From the NCBI RefSeq assembly GCF_011604685.1, contig NZ_CP050063.1, positions 8,287,001-8,351,000 of the forward strand: a stretch of 64,000 nt of DNA. Direction: 5' to 3'. The notes under the pieces were generated by a model that was not told the DNA's origin, did no database searches, and was given only the letters and a program-made list of their open reading frames with translations. Source of the stretch: Spirosoma aureum. GTDB lineage: Bacteria; Bacteroidota; Bacteroidia; Cytophagales; Spirosomataceae. How positions within the stretch are numbered: position 1 is the first letter of the stretch; each line of letters opens with the position of its first letter. Made by a program: the position numbers and the translations under genes. Positions 17,811 through 27,005 of the stretch are shown here, piece after piece.

Positions 17811-18536
17811 GTGCTTGCCATTTTTCGCAAAGAAGTCAATCAGTTTTTCTCGTCACCTATCGCCTATATCATCATGGCTGTGTTCCTGACGGTGACAGGC
17901 TTATTGCTATGGGTATTTCCTGACACTAGCCTGCTTGAAAATGGTTATGCGGATATGGGTACTTTTTTCAACCTGACTCCCTATGTCATGCTGTTTCTTG
18001 TACCGGCAATTACCATGCGCTCCATTGCCGACGAAGTGCGTTCCGGCACGCTCGAATGGCTGCTGACTAAGCCGGTCAGTCGGTGGGGCGTGGTAGGTGG
18101 GAAATTTCTGGCGAGCTGGTTACTGGTTTTCGTGACGCTGCTGCCAACGCTGCTTTATTACATATCCTTATATCAACTCGGTTCACCGATTGGCAATATC
18201 GACTCAGCCGGTGTGTTTGGTTCATACATAGGCCTTGTTTTACTGGCTGGTGTTTTTGTTGCCATCGGTCTCTGGGCATCGTCACTCAATGAGAATCAGG
18301 TAGTTGCTTTTGTGCTGGGCGTTTTTTTTTCTTTTCTGCTTTATAGTGGTTTGAGCGCACTGGCCGGATTGTCAATACTTGGCAGTTTATCCTTCTATTT
18401 GGCCTATTTTGCATTAGATGAGCAGTATCGCGCCCTGGGTCGTGGCTTAATAGACTCGCGTAATGTCGTTTATCTGATTAGTTTAATGGCCTTCTTTTTG
18501 CTGATAACAGTAAATAGACTGAAGACAACCGTATAG
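17811..18536 (+). CDS. gldF: GldF-like ABC transporter permease
   Basis: A 241-residue ABC-2 type permease with six hydrophobic segments. It starts MLAIFRKEVNQFFSSPIAYI and has the SIADEVRSGTLEWLLTKPVS loop typical of GldF and related gliding-motility permeases. GldF works with the ATPase GldA and the periplasmic-domain protein GldG; its substrate is unknown. The start is a GTG at 17811. In flavobacteria gldG usually follows, but here the next gene (17 bases on) encodes a VanZ-like protein and no GldG is visible, so the gldF name is likely but rests on sequence likeness. Confidence 0.85.
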   Translation: MLAIFRKEVNQFFSSPIAYIIMAVFLTVTGLLLWVFPDTSLLENGYADMGTFFNLTPYVMLFLVPAITMRSIADEVRSGTLEWLLTKPVSRWGVVGGKFLASWLLVFVTLLPTLLYYISLYQLGSPIGNIDSAGVFGSYIGLVLLAGVFVAIGLWASSLNENQVVAFVLGVFFSFLLYSGLSALAGLSILGSLSFYLAYFALDEQYRALGRGLIDSRNVVYLISLMAFFLLITVNRLKTTV

Positions 18537-18552
18537 AATTGAACTGATTAGA

Positions 18553-18909
18553 ATGAATTATTTAACCATAACCCGTTGGCTGGCTATTGGCTGGACAATT
18601 ATCATGCTTATTGGCTGCCTGACCCCTCATGATCAGGTACCCGGTGTTTTAATAACCTGGAGTGATAAACTGCTGCACATTGCCATATTTGCGCTCTTCG
18701 GATTACTCTGGATGGAGGCTGGTATTCGGCTAAATATCGTTATTATGGCCGGGCTGATTTTAGGAGGTTTGATAGAAGCACTTCAATATCTGTTACCTAT
18801 TAATCGTAGTGCCGACTGGGCCGACCTGGCTGCCGATTTTGCCGGAACAATTGTTGGCGTAGTTCTGGCCCTTATCTGGTCGAGACTATACCCCAATCAC
18901 CGTTTTTAA
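18553..18909 (+). CDS. VanZ-like membrane protein
   Basis: A 118-residue protein with four predicted helices. The motif SDKLLHIAIFALFG and the later IEALQYLLPINRSADWADLAADFAGTIVG are characteristic of the VanZ-like family. Members have no settled biochemical role outside teicoplanin resistance. It starts 17 bases after the GldF-like gene, so both are probably co-transcribed. A VanZ-like gene near gcvH/sprA is a recurring arrangement in Bacteroidota, from general knowledge. Confidence 0.88.
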   Translation: MNYLTITRWLAIGWTIIMLIGCLTPHDQVPGVLITWSDKLLHIAIFALFGLLWMEAGIRLNIVIMAGLILGGLIEALQYLLPINRSADWADLAADFAGTIVGVVLALIWSRLYPNHRF

Positions 18910-18978
18910 ATTCTGGCCGTTTTGCGGCTGGCGTTTCAGAAAAATTCGCCAATTTGACCACTAAAATCATTGATCATT

Positions 18979-19875
18979 ATGCACATTGGATTTATTGGCT
19001 TGGGTAAAATGGGGTTCAACCTCGTTGCTAACCTGGTCCGTCATGGCCATACGGTTGTCGGTTATGACATCAATGAAACACTGGTTGAAGCCGTTAAAGC
19101 AGAAGGTGCACAGGGAGTTACAACGCTTCAGGACCTGTATAACGCGTTACCCGAAAAACGCGTTTTATGGCTGATGATTCCAGCCGGTCCGCTCGTCGAT
19201 AAAGTTATTGACCAATTGCTTGCCTATATGCAACCCGGCGATGTGGTTATTGATGGCGGCAATTCGCGTTATCAGGATTCTATCCGCAGACATGCTTATC
19301 TGCAAGAAAAAGGCATCGGTTTTCTCGATTGTGGAACCAGTGGCGGAATCAGTGGCGCATTGAATGGCGCCTGCACGATGGTTGGTGGAGATCCGGATGT
19401 GATTGAGCCATTACATGGTATATTTAGCGATATTTCTGTTGAGAACGGCTACCTCTACACAGGTCCGGCGGGTAGCGGTCACTTCACAAAAATGGTGCAT
19501 AATGGCATTGAATATGGCATGATGCAATCCATTGCCGAAGGTTTTGAAGTATTGGAAAAGAGCCCATTTCCATTTGATTTTGAGGCCGTTGCACGCATGT
19601 GGAGCAATGGTTCGGTGATCCGCGGCTGGCTGATGGAATTAACCGAAAATGCCTTCAAAAAAGATGCAAGACTCGATGCGATCAAGGGAAAAATGTTTTC
19701 ATCGGGCGAAGGAAAGTGGACCCTTGAAACGGCTCTCGACCTGGGCGTTCCAACTCCCGTCATGGCCCTTTCGCTCATTATGCGCTACCGTTCGTTACAA
19801 GATGACACCTTCACGGGTAAAGTGGTAGCGGCTCTTCGTAATGAGTTTGGTGGTCATGCTGTTGAAAAAAAATGA
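18979..19875 (+). CDS. gnd: 6-phosphogluconate dehydrogenase, short (YqeC/GndA-like) form
   Basis: Oxidative decarboxylation of 6-phosphogluconate to ribulose 5-phosphate. The 298-residue product begins with the GFIGLGKMG nucleotide loop and has IDGGNSRYQDS, the LDCGTSGGISGA substrate motif and Lys in GPAGSGHFTKMVHNGIEYG. Its ~300-residue length marks the short form, often NAD-preferring, rather than the 470-residue enzyme. ATG 18979 was chosen over TTG 18970. No zwf or pgl lies alongside. Confidence 0.93.
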   Translation: MHIGFIGLGKMGFNLVANLVRHGHTVVGYDINETLVEAVKAEGAQGVTTLQDLYNALPEKRVLWLMIPAGPLVDKVIDQLLAYMQPGDVVIDGGNSRYQDSIRRHAYLQEKGIGFLDCGTSGGISGALNGACTMVGGDPDVIEPLHGIFSDISVENGYLYTGPAGSGHFTKMVHNGIEYGMMQSIAEGFEVLEKSPFPFDFEAVARMWSNGSVIRGWLMELTENAFKKDARLDAIKGKMFSSGEGKWTLETALDLGVPTPVMALSLIMRYRSLQDDTFTGKVVAALRNEFGGHAVEKK

Positions 19876-20029
19876 AATAAATAGACTAAACCAAGAAAAA
19901 AGATAAGGCTTTATTTATCAAGCAGTTGTCTTTATCGTTTCTTCTTAGTTCTTTTGTCTATTAAATCAATAGTGTTTCTAATGCTGGATTATTCAATTTG
20001 AATTCTTTTTTTTCGTTATAAGTATAGTC

Positions 20030-20080
20030 CAGGCAGTTTCGATTGTCGTACATACAACAATCGAAACTGCCTGTTTTTTT
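20030..20080 (+). terminator. Strong rho-independent terminator
   Basis: Perfect 17-base arms, 20030-20046 and 20057-20073, are followed by an eight-base T-run. It ends transcription from gnd before the desaturase gene. A weaker imperfect inverted repeat lies at about 19878-19962. Confidence 0.9.
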
Positions 20081-20113
20081 TATTGTCTTAACCCTTTAAC
20101 CACCGTATCGTCT

Positions 20114-21181
20114 ATGAAAGTGCTTGGCACCATACACGACCCTACATTTACGGGCCGGACTTATAATCGGCTTGACCAATTTTTCCTCCCCTACATTAAA
20201 GACGAACGTGACCTACCGTTCGTATATCTCACAATCCGCATAAGTTTTATTCTAATTCCGCTGGCGGCTTTGTTGTTTATGCCGTTTATAACCGGCTGGG
20301 TGTGGTGGGCCGTAGCTGCCATTCATTTTTATGTTAGCAATTTCGTTTTTAAAGGTCCATTCGGGCTCATGCTTCACTGTACGAGTCATCGCCCATTTTT
20401 CAAGGCCGAATACCCTCGATTGAATAACTATTTACCGTGGATACTGGCTCCTTTTTTCGGGCACACACCCGAAACCTACTACAGCCATCATATTGGTATG
20501 CACCATCCAGAGAACAATCTGGAAGATGACGACAGTAGCACAATGGAGTTCCAGCGCGATAGTCTTCGTAGCTTCCTGAGTTATTTTGGCCAATTTTTTG
20601 TGTTAGGCGTTCATAATTTACTGGGCTACCTCCGCCGAAAAAATCGCAACAAATTAGCGAGCCGGGCCATGACTGGCGAAATCGTGTTCGGTTTACTTTG
20701 TACCCTGCTGTGCTTTGTAAACTGGCCAGCAACTGTACTCGTATTCCTGCTTCCGCTATTTATTTACCGCATGATTGCGATGATGGGCAACTGGACTCAA
20801 CACGCGTTTGTGGATTTTGACGATCCGGGGAATGCTTATAAAAATAGTATTACCTGCATCAATGTAAAGTACAATAAAAAATGCTGGAACGATGGCTATC
20901 ACATAAGCCATCACATCCGTCCGGGTATGCACTGGACCGAACATCCAGTTTTTTTCCAGAAAACTATTGACAAATACGCTCAAAATCAGGCTATTATTTT
21001 TGATGGGCTGGACTTTTTGCAAGTTTTCTTTTTGCTGATGCGTAAACGATATGATGTATTGGCCAGCCATATGGTCAATGTGAACAATGCTTTTGCCGAT
21101 GAAGACGAAGCAATTGCCCTATTGCGTCGACGGACGCAGCGCATTCAGGCGACGATGCCGATTGAAGTATCTGTAGCCTAA
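20114..21181 (+). CDS. Membrane fatty acid desaturase family protein
   Basis: A 355-residue di-iron membrane enzyme. The three histidine boxes are seen: HCTSHR (about residue 87), HHIGMHH (about 125) and HISHH (about 263), with hydrophobic pairs before and between them (FILIPLAALLFMPFI, FGLLCTLLCFVNWPATVLVFLLPLF). This is the FA_desaturase fold, which introduces double bonds or hydroxyl groups into acyl chains or carotenoids. The exact substrate is unclear. It stands alone between two terminators. Confidence 0.88.
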   Translation: MKVLGTIHDPTFTGRTYNRLDQFFLPYIKDERDLPFVYLTIRISFILIPLAALLFMPFITGWVWWAVAAIHFYVSNFVFKGPFGLMLHCTSHRPFFKAEYPRLNNYLPWILAPFFGHTPETYYSHHIGMHHPENNLEDDDSSTMEFQRDSLRSFLSYFGQFFVLGVHNLLGYLRRKNRNKLASRAMTGEIVFGLLCTLLCFVNWPATVLVFLLPLFIYRMIAMMGNWTQHAFVDFDDPGNAYKNSITCINVKYNKKCWNDGYHISHHIRPGMHWTEHPVFFQKTIDKYAQNQAIIFDGLDFLQVFFLLMRKRYDVLASHMVNVNNAFADEDEAIALLRRRTQRIQATMPIEVSVA

Positions 21182-21182
21182 C

Positions 21183-21213
21183 GAAAAAGCGGACGTTTGT
21201 CCGCTTTTTTGGT
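21183..21213. terminator. Hairpin terminator after the desaturase gene
   Basis: AAAAAGCGGAC pairs with GTCCGCTTTTTT across a four-base loop immediately after the stop. The symmetrical A and T runs let it serve both convergent genes. Confidence 0.88.
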
Positions 21214-21230
21214 TTAAGATCGTTTTTCTA

Positions 21231-22115
21231 CTAGCTGTTTCCGCCATCGATTCTGGCTTCGATGATCCGCTGAATTCCAGTTGGTACGTTCGTCAGGAAA
21301 TTATAACCCGTTAGATCTTCCAACGCGTCAACACTAGTCATGTAGGCTCGCCAGGGTTTATCCGCAGCTGTTTGGTTATTTGGAATGTTGACGGCTATAA
21401 TACGCGTATCGGTTGAAACTCGTTCAGCGTCATTCGACCCTGTTGGCAGCACGATGATTATTTTCCAGAGTGTTGCCGGAACGGTCAGATATCCGTTAGC
21501 AAGCTTGGTCATATAGCCGTTCTGACCAGTTCCTCCAGTGCCATAAGTTCCGGCAATAACATAGACTTCATTGCCCGTGGTCGTGAGTTGACGTTCATAA
21601 TCTTCTAAACTTTTCCAGACCTCACGGTTATGTCGTGGAGCTTGTGGCACGATGTTGGATAGGAGAAACGTGGCTGCGTTATCTTCAGGCGAACTATCCC
21701 GATCGTCGGAAGGGCACAGGTGACCTCGGTCGAAACCGGTATTGGTATAATCCGATGTGCGGACCGCAAACCAATCCGTTGGAAGCGTTGGGTCGGGTCG
21801 AAAATCGTTCGTTCGGCGGCTATCACCTTTCCAGGCCGAGCTAAGGTGCCAGCTAACCCAGTTTGCAATACCCCGGCTGCGGCTGTAGGAAAGCACGTAA
21901 GCCGACTTTACGAGTAAGTAATTATTGGGGTCGCTAATCGACGCTTCACTCGGATTACCTAACGCCAGGTTGTCATCGCGAGTTGGTTCGGTCGAACCCT
22001 GACCGGTAGATTTCGGCGTGGCGGTTGGCAAGCAACCGTTGAGCAGTGTAATCAGGCTGAGCCCAACAAGAATACTTTTGAGTTGATCGTACACTTGAAT
22101 TGATTTTACTGACAT
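21231..22115 (-). CDS. DNA/RNA non-specific endonuclease, lipoprotein
   Basis: A 294-residue secreted nuclease of the beta-beta-alpha-metal NUC1/EndA family. The signature DRGHLCPSDDR (about residues 125-135) contains the general-base His, and NIVPQAPRHNREVW follows with the Mg-binding Asn. The leader LSLITLLNGC is an SPII signal, so the protein is probably anchored to a membrane, facing outward or periplasmic. It may scavenge extracellular nucleic acid. It diverges from the next gene across 107 bases. Confidence 0.9.
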   Translation of the reverse strand: MSVKSIQVYDQLKSILVGLSLITLLNGCLPTATPKSTGQGSTEPTRDDNLALGNPSEASISDPNNYLLVKSAYVLSYSRSRGIANWVSWHLSSAWKGDSRRTNDFRPDPTLPTDWFAVRTSDYTNTGFDRGHLCPSDDRDSSPEDNAATFLLSNIVPQAPRHNREVWKSLEDYERQLTTTGNEVYVIAGTYGTGGTGQNGYMTKLANGYLTVPATLWKIIIVLPTGSNDAERVSTDTRIIAVNIPNNQTAADKPWRAYMTSVDALEDLTGYNFLTNVPTGIQRIIEARIDGGNS

Positions 22116-22222
22116 TCTTATGGAACTTTACCACTGAGAAAAAGTAACTTGAAACTACTTAGTCTCCATAGTTAGCGAAGTAACTACAATTTGCCCATAA
22201 AATAGACGAGTTATCTGCTGTC

Positions 22223-24265
22223 ATGGCTAAAAAAAAACAACCTTCAGGACCAGGCCCGGATCGACCCGGCCCAGATCGGCCAAATCGCCCGGTGACACCC
22301 AAACCTGCTCTTACTCCTGCCAATAATCGCCCCATACCTGGCCGGTCAGCCGAGGCTACCCTGCGTCCACCAATCCGACCGACCGCACCTAAATCGGTAG
22401 ACCCCCCATCAACGCCTGATTTACCAATTGAAGCACGCCAGATCATTTGGTGGCCGCTTGCCGTTTTGGCCTTACTTGGTTTTTTACTCTATGTGAACAC
22501 ATTTGGGCATCAATACGCACTTGATGACATTGCGGCAGTAGGTCAGAATTTATTCGTAAAGAAAGGCATCGCTGGTATTCCAGACCTGATGCGAACAGAA
22601 TTCTGGCATTTCAGCAACATTTCACTTGGCTACTACCGACCCTTATCGCTGATCACATTTGCTATCGAGCAGGAGTATTTCAAAGATGATCCAAATATCA
22701 GCCACATGATCAATGCAGGGCTGTATGCGCTGACGGGTCTGGTGATTGGTGCTTTGTTGCAGAAGTGGCTGCCTGGTCAAACCATTACTTCTTTTCTGAT
22801 CGGTCTCGTCTTTATTGCGCACCCGATTCATACTGAGATCGTTGCCAACATCAAAGGGCGTGACGAGATTCTGAGCTTTCTGTTTATTTCGTTGATGCTG
22901 CTCTCATACTGGCGGTATCTGGAAACAAAGCAATGGGGCTGGATCATAGGAGCTTGTGTATCTCTTTACCTGGCATTCCTATCCAAAGAATCGTCAATTG
23001 TCAGCCTGGGACTCATTCCAGCGATGCAATATTGGTTCGCCCGCCGAAACGTATGGCAATCATTGATCAGTTTATGGCCGTTCCTGATCGTAGCAGCGCT
23101 GTTCTTCTATCAGAAACAAAAAATGATTGGAACCCTGAGCGGTACGCCACCCGTCGACTGGGCTAACTATCCATACGCGATTGAAAAAACCCAGAAATCA
23201 ACCACGTTCAAGTTTCTGATCTACTATCTCCGCTTGCTGGTTCTGCCTCATCCACTTGTTTACGATTATTCGTATAACGTGATTCCGTCGGGTGGCAAGG
23301 GAGATTTGCTAACATGGGCAGGCTTTATTGCCTTTGTGGGTATGCTCTGGCTAACCTGGAAAGGGTTTATCAAGCGGACATTGTGGGGCTTCGGTCTATT
23401 CTGGTTTTTCGTTACGATGGCTCCCGGACTCGGTTTCATCTGGCTTCGGGGCGGCATTTTTGCCGAACGATTTGCCTATGCAGCCGTGATGGGATTTGGA
23501 TTTATTCTGATCTGGGGGTTACAAAAACTGTTGGTCAAAGCTCCAGCAACGGGCAGCGATGAGCTGGCACTTAAACCAGTTTATGTCCGCTATGCTCCTC
23601 TGCTGGGCTTAATGGCCGTAGTAGCAGGGCTTTATTCGTTCAAAACCATCGAACGCAACCGCGATTGGGAGAATAACTTCATTCTCTTTAACTCAGCTCT
23701 CCCCTACGCACCCAATAGTTGTCAGGTTCAGCGCCATGTTGCCAATGAATGGATTGAAAAAGGGCTTAAAGACCGTAACAAGGCCGATTCTGTTGCCAAT
23801 GCGACAAACGCGATAAAGCCAAAACCGTCGCCTGATCAAATCAAAAAAGCGCAGACCTTGATTGATACAAATATTGCTCACGCCAATAAACACGGCCGCT
23901 GGGCGCTGGATCACCTACAGGAGTCAACCCGAATTTACCCGAATTTTGGCGAAGCTTATTTTTCGATGGCTTACGTATTCCAGAAAATCACGCCTAACGT
24001 CGATTCGGCCAAATATTATTACAAGCAGACCATTCGGGCGGCCAACGCCTATGCGCCGGCTTATAATAATCTGGGCGTAATCTATCAGGGTGAAGGTTTT
24101 GCACAAAATAACCGGCAGAAACTGGAACTGGCTTCGTACTACTACAATCGGTCGATGGTCGTAAATCCAGCCTATGTAGATGGGCAGAATAACCGCGCAA
24201 ACCTCATGAAAGCGAGTGGCTTAGACGTGAAATTTTTACCGGATTCGATCCTGAATAAATACTAA
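22223..24265 (+). CDS. Polytopic GT-C-like membrane protein with C-terminal TPRs
   Basis: A 680-residue protein with three parts: a basic, Pro-rich cytoplasmic tail (residues 1-65), about nine to eleven membrane helices (70-485), and a soluble C-terminal domain with tetratricopeptide-like helices (AYAPAYNNLGVIYQG). FGHQYALDDIAAVGQN near the first helix gives the DD motif of GT-C glycosyltransferases, and HPIHTEIVANIKGRDE plus LAFLSKES recall the TMTC/DUF1736 group, which are O-mannosyltransferases in animals. A role in protein or lipid glycosylation is inferred, not shown. Confidence 0.8.
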   Translation: MAKKKQPSGPGPDRPGPDRPNRPVTPKPALTPANNRPIPGRSAEATLRPPIRPTAPKSVDPPSTPDLPIEARQIIWWPLAVLALLGFLLYVNTFGHQYALDDIAAVGQNLFVKKGIAGIPDLMRTEFWHFSNISLGYYRPLSLITFAIEQEYFKDDPNISHMINAGLYALTGLVIGALLQKWLPGQTITSFLIGLVFIAHPIHTEIVANIKGRDEILSFLFISLMLLSYWRYLETKQWGWIIGACVSLYLAFLSKESSIVSLGLIPAMQYWFARRNVWQSLISLWPFLIVAALFFYQKQKMIGTLSGTPPVDWANYPYAIEKTQKSTTFKFLIYYLRLLVLPHPLVYDYSYNVIPSGGKGDLLTWAGFIAFVGMLWLTWKGFIKRTLWGFGLFWFFVTMAPGLGFIWLRGGIFAERFAYAAVMGFGFILIWGLQKLLVKAPATGSDELALKPVYVRYAPLLGLMAVVAGLYSFKTIERNRDWENNFILFNSALPYAPNSCQVQRHVANEWIEKGLKDRNKADSVANATNAIKPKPSPDQIKKAQTLIDTNIAHANKHGRWALDHLQESTRIYPNFGEAYFSMAYVFQKITPNVDSAKYYYKQTIRAANAYAPAYNNLGVIYQGEGFAQNNRQKLELASYYYNRSMVVNPAYVDGQNNRANLMKASGLDVKFLPDSILNKY

Positions 24266-24289
24266 CAAAAGCCCAAATTTACCCTATCA

Positions 24290-24323
24290 AAAAGACCCGC
24301 TCAGTTACTGGCGGGTCTTTTTG
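24290..24323. terminator. Hairpin terminator between convergent genes
   Basis: AAAAAGACCCGC pairs with GCGGGTCTTTTT around a short loop, 25 bases after the TPR gene. It can serve the reverse-strand gene as well. Confidence 0.85.
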
Positions 24324-24352
24324 ATACTATTAATGCCAGCGAAAGACTTACT

Positions 24353-24799
24353 TCATTTATTTAACGCTTCCTGGCAATTATCAAGTGTCATATCTTTCAT
24401 ATCACGTTTGGCCGTATTTTCAGTCACTTCTGACATTTCAAGACGTGTTCGGGTTATACTCGATTTCACATCGCCTTTAACGTAGTATTTTTTGCCAGCT
24501 TCAGCATCCAGCTCCAGTTCGGTTTCCCGTTTAAATACCTCGATCCCTCCACGCTGGGCTGTTATCGACAGCTTTCCTGGTTTTGCTTTGTATTCAATGT
24601 ATTTGTTGTTGCTCAGTTTGCAGATTTTTGTTCCATTGACATAAATACTATAGTTCAATGTAGAACCAAAAAACTGCCCACCCCGGTAGACATATACAGT
24701 AGCAAAATCATCGCCCCGGTCAATAGTTTTTCTGTCGCTCCGAAAAGCAGACACCATTACAACCAGGCAAAGCAATAGAAGCAGGGAAAGTTTCTTCAT
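24353..24799 (-). CDS. DUF2846-type secreted protein
   Basis: A 148-residue protein starting MKKLSLLLLLCLVVMVSAF, an SPI-like signal. The body (ATVYVYRGGQFFGS, then YSIYVNGTKICKLSNNKYIEYKAKPG) matches the DUF2846 pattern of small beta-sandwich periplasmic proteins: a ligand-like 'VYVYR', 'IYVNG' and 'G-KYYV' series. Function is unknown. ATG 24799 was preferred to an upstream in-frame start at 24823 because it begins the signal peptide. Confidence 0.8.
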   Translation of the reverse strand: MKKLSLLLLLCLVVMVSAFRSDRKTIDRGDDFATVYVYRGGQFFGSTLNYSIYVNGTKICKLSNNKYIEYKAKPGKLSITAQRGGIEVFKRETELELDAEAGKKYYVKGDVKSSITRTRLEMSEVTENTAKRDMKDMTLDNCQEALNK

Positions 24800-24893
24800 T
24801 GTAAAATCAATCAAGTGGTACATATAGGTTTATAGAGTCCAAATTAACGTATGATGAGCTTTCGGTTTACAGATTGCTTAGGAAACGGCAATT

Positions 24894-24923
24894 AAAAAAG
24901 GCTCCACCAACGAAGCCTTTTTT
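24894..24923. terminator. Bidirectional terminator downstream of mdh
   Basis: AAAAAAGGCT (24894-24903) pairs with AGCCTTTTTT (24914-24923). It lies between the mdh stop and the promoter side of the DUF2846 gene, on mdh's exit side. Confidence 0.88.
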
Positions 24924-24945
24924 ACTATAGGTATACGAACAATTT

Positions 24946-25887
24946 CTATACACCAATATTGAGGGTGCTGAGAACATTGTTCATGTTCCGGACAGCATCA
25001 GCCGATTTATTGAAAGCGGCCTGCTCATCGTCATTCAATTTATAGTCAATGATTTCTTCCCAACCAGTCCGACCCAGAACGACCGGAACGCCGAGGCAAA
25101 TGTCTGACTGACCATATTCGCCTTCCAGCAATACGCAGGATGGAATTACCCGCTTCTGGTCGCGCAGGATACTCTCAACCATATAGGCCCCCGCAGCACC
25201 CGGCGCATACCAGGCCGATGTTCCGATCAAACCTGTCAGCGTAGCACCGCCCACCATAGTATCGGCAGCCACTTTTTTCAGCGTTTCGTCGTTTAGAAAC
25301 TGGCTTACCGGAACACCCGCTTTGGTTGCCAGACGAGTCAATGGAATCATGGTCGTATCGCCATGTCCACCGATCACCGAAGCCTGTAAATCGTTCGGTG
25401 AACAGTTCATAGCCAGGGACAGATAGGTTTTAAAACGAGCGGAATCCAGGGCACCGCCCAAACCAATAACCCGATTTTTGGGTAACCCCGACGACTTCAG
25501 TGCGAGGTACGTCATGGTATCCATTGGGTTCGAGATAATGATAAAAATCGTATCTGGCGAGTACTTCAGGATATTTTCGGTTACCCCTTTCACGATGCCC
25601 GCATTGATACCGATGAGGTCTTCACGGGTCATACCTGGCTTGCGAGGTAAACCAGATGTGATCACGACAACATCCGAACCGGCTGTTTTTTCGTAATCAT
25701 TAGTAGAGCCCGTCAGCTTCACGTCACAGTCGAGTAAAGTGGATGCCTGGAGCATATCGAGGGATTTTCCTTCGCTGATGCCTTCTTTGATGTCTAAAAG
25801 CACGACTTCGTGGGCGAGTTCCCGGCGGGCAATGTTGTCAGCGCAGGTGGCCCCAACGGCCCCGGCACCTACTACGGTAACTTTCAT
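24946..25887 (-). CDS. mdh: Malate dehydrogenase
   Basis: NAD-dependent interconversion of malate and oxaloacetate in the TCA cycle. The 313-residue protein is of the LDH-like type: GAGAVGAT nucleotide loop, Asp32 at the end of beta-2 (NAD specificity), Arg82 and Arg88 in the substrate loop GLPRKPGMTR, Asn120 in ISNPMD, Arg151 and the catalytic His175 in GGHGDT. Arg82 (not Gln) marks malate over lactate. The gene is monocistronic with its own promoter and terminator. Confidence 0.97.
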   Translation of the reverse strand: MKVTVVGAGAVGATCADNIARRELAHEVVLLDIKEGISEGKSLDMLQASTLLDCDVKLTGSTNDYEKTAGSDVVVITSGLPRKPGMTREDLIGINAGIVKGVTENILKYSPDTIFIIISNPMDTMTYLALKSSGLPKNRVIGLGGALDSARFKTYLSLAMNCSPNDLQASVIGGHGDTTMIPLTRLATKAGVPVSQFLNDETLKKVAADTMVGGATLTGLIGTSAWYAPGAAGAYMVESILRDQKRVIPSCVLLEGEYGQSDICLGVPVVLGRTGWEEIIDYKLNDDEQAAFNKSADAVRNMNNVLSTLNIGV

Positions 25888-25921
25888 ACAGTATGCGGAA
25901 TTAAAGGGTTAACAAGCGACG

Positions 25922-25949
25922 CAAAAGTACGGACCCGACTCTTGACAAA
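25922..25949 (-). promoter_or_regulatory. mdh promoter
   Basis: On the reverse strand TACTTTTG (25929-25922) fits the Bacteroidota -7 box TAnnTTTG, with TTTG (25949-25946) 16 bases upstream as the -33 element. The box is about 35 bases before the mdh ATG. Confidence 0.6.
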
Positions 25950-26151
25950 CCAACGCGTTTAGAATAAACTTCGGGGCCTGTTGCTCAGTTTATGGACTAT
26001 TTAGAGATTTTTTTTGTTAAATAATCTGACGTTATATGAATAACACCTGTGCCCGGATTGTAGATTTTAAACCAATCGGTTGCCGTACCATCCAATATCC
26101 AGTTGTTTAGTAATAACAGTCTAACGTCTAACATTCCACCTAATTAAACGA

Positions 26152-26613
26152 ATGGCAAATAAGAGTCTCTTATCACGCATTTTAAGCTCTATCTTCTTTA
26201 AGAGGGCTAATATTGGCGCTGTCCGCTATGCCCGCAACACGCGCAGTTTATACACGCTGATTCGTGAAGCGCTGGACAAGAGTGGTGGTCTTTCTGGTGC
26301 TAATATTACGGCTTTCCGTGAACAATTGAGTATTGTTACCCGCCTGTTGAAAGCCTATGCATCTGGCGATTATCGCCAATTGCCCTGGAAAACACTGATC
26401 CGGATGATTGCGGTCCTGATCTACTTCGTTTCACCGATTGATATACTGCCCGACTTTCTGCCAATTGTGGGACTGACAGATGATATTGCGTTGATGTTGT
26501 GGCTATTTAGCGGCATTAAAGACGATATTGAGAAATTCAGGCAATGGGAAACTTCAGCCCCAACATCTGGCGACGAAGTTTCTCGCCGAACCGAAACTAT
26601 TAAAATTGGCTAG
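26152..26613 (+). CDS. YkvA family protein (DUF1232)
   Basis: A 153-residue protein with the DUF1232 core (LPWKTLIRMIAVLIYFVSPIDILPDFLPIVGLTDDIALML shown by its YFVSPIDILPD and GLTDD motifs, at about residues 83-120). This is a short membrane-associated domain of unknown function. The N-terminal half is basic and helical. The start ATG 26152 opens MANKSLLSRILSSIF. It is a lone gene between mdh and tatA. Confidence 0.85.
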   Translation: MANKSLLSRILSSIFFKRANIGAVRYARNTRSLYTLIREALDKSGGLSGANITAFREQLSIVTRLLKAYASGDYRQLPWKTLIRMIAVLIYFVSPIDILPDFLPIVGLTDDIALMLWLFSGIKDDIEKFRQWETSAPTSGDEVSRRTETIKIG

Positions 26614-26734
26614 TGACCAGATCAGCGAATAGGTAGCTAGAATAACAAAGGTTAAACGGAATACGTTAGAATCTTTTGCCCCGTTCCTTTCACTTTTGTC
26701 TGGAAACAAATAAGTTTCATGCTGTTTTAATAGA

Positions 26735-26761
26735 TTGTACGAGAGAGTTTTTTTAATTTTG
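26735..26761 (+). promoter_or_regulatory. tatA promoter
   Basis: TAATTTTG at 26754-26761 matches TAnnTTTG exactly; TTG at 26735-26737 lies 16 bases upstream. The box ends 23 bases before the tatA ATG. Confidence 0.6.
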
Positions 26762-26784
26762 CATACATTCAAATCCCAGGAATC

Positions 26785-26988
26785 ATGATTTTGGCAAGTG
26801 TTTTGGCATTTATGGGTTTGGGCGGTCAGGAAATGGTGTTCATTTTCTTAGCACTGCTCCTGTTGTTCGGCGCTAAGAAAATTCCCGAACTCGCACGCGG
26901 CCTTGGAAAAGGTATCAAGGAGTTCAAAGACGCCACGAAAGACGTTCGCGATAATATCGAAGAAGGTCTGAAAGAGTCGGAGAAGTAA
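26785..26988 (+). CDS. tatA: Sec-independent protein translocase TatA
   Basis: TatA oligomers form the export path for folded proteins with twin-arginine leaders. The 67-residue product has one helix ([11 protein letters not shown]), the hinge FGAKKIPEL and an amphipathic, then acidic tail ([17 protein letters not shown]), which is the TatA layout and length. tatC is not in the window. Reverse-strand proteins at 51.4 and 52.2 kb carry RR/RK leaders that could use this system. Confidence 0.93.
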   Translation: MILASVLAFMGLGGQEMVFIFLALLLLFGAKKIPELARGLGKGIKEFKDATKDVRDNIEEGLKESEK

Positions 26989-27005
26989 TTGATTTTATCA
27001 TACAC

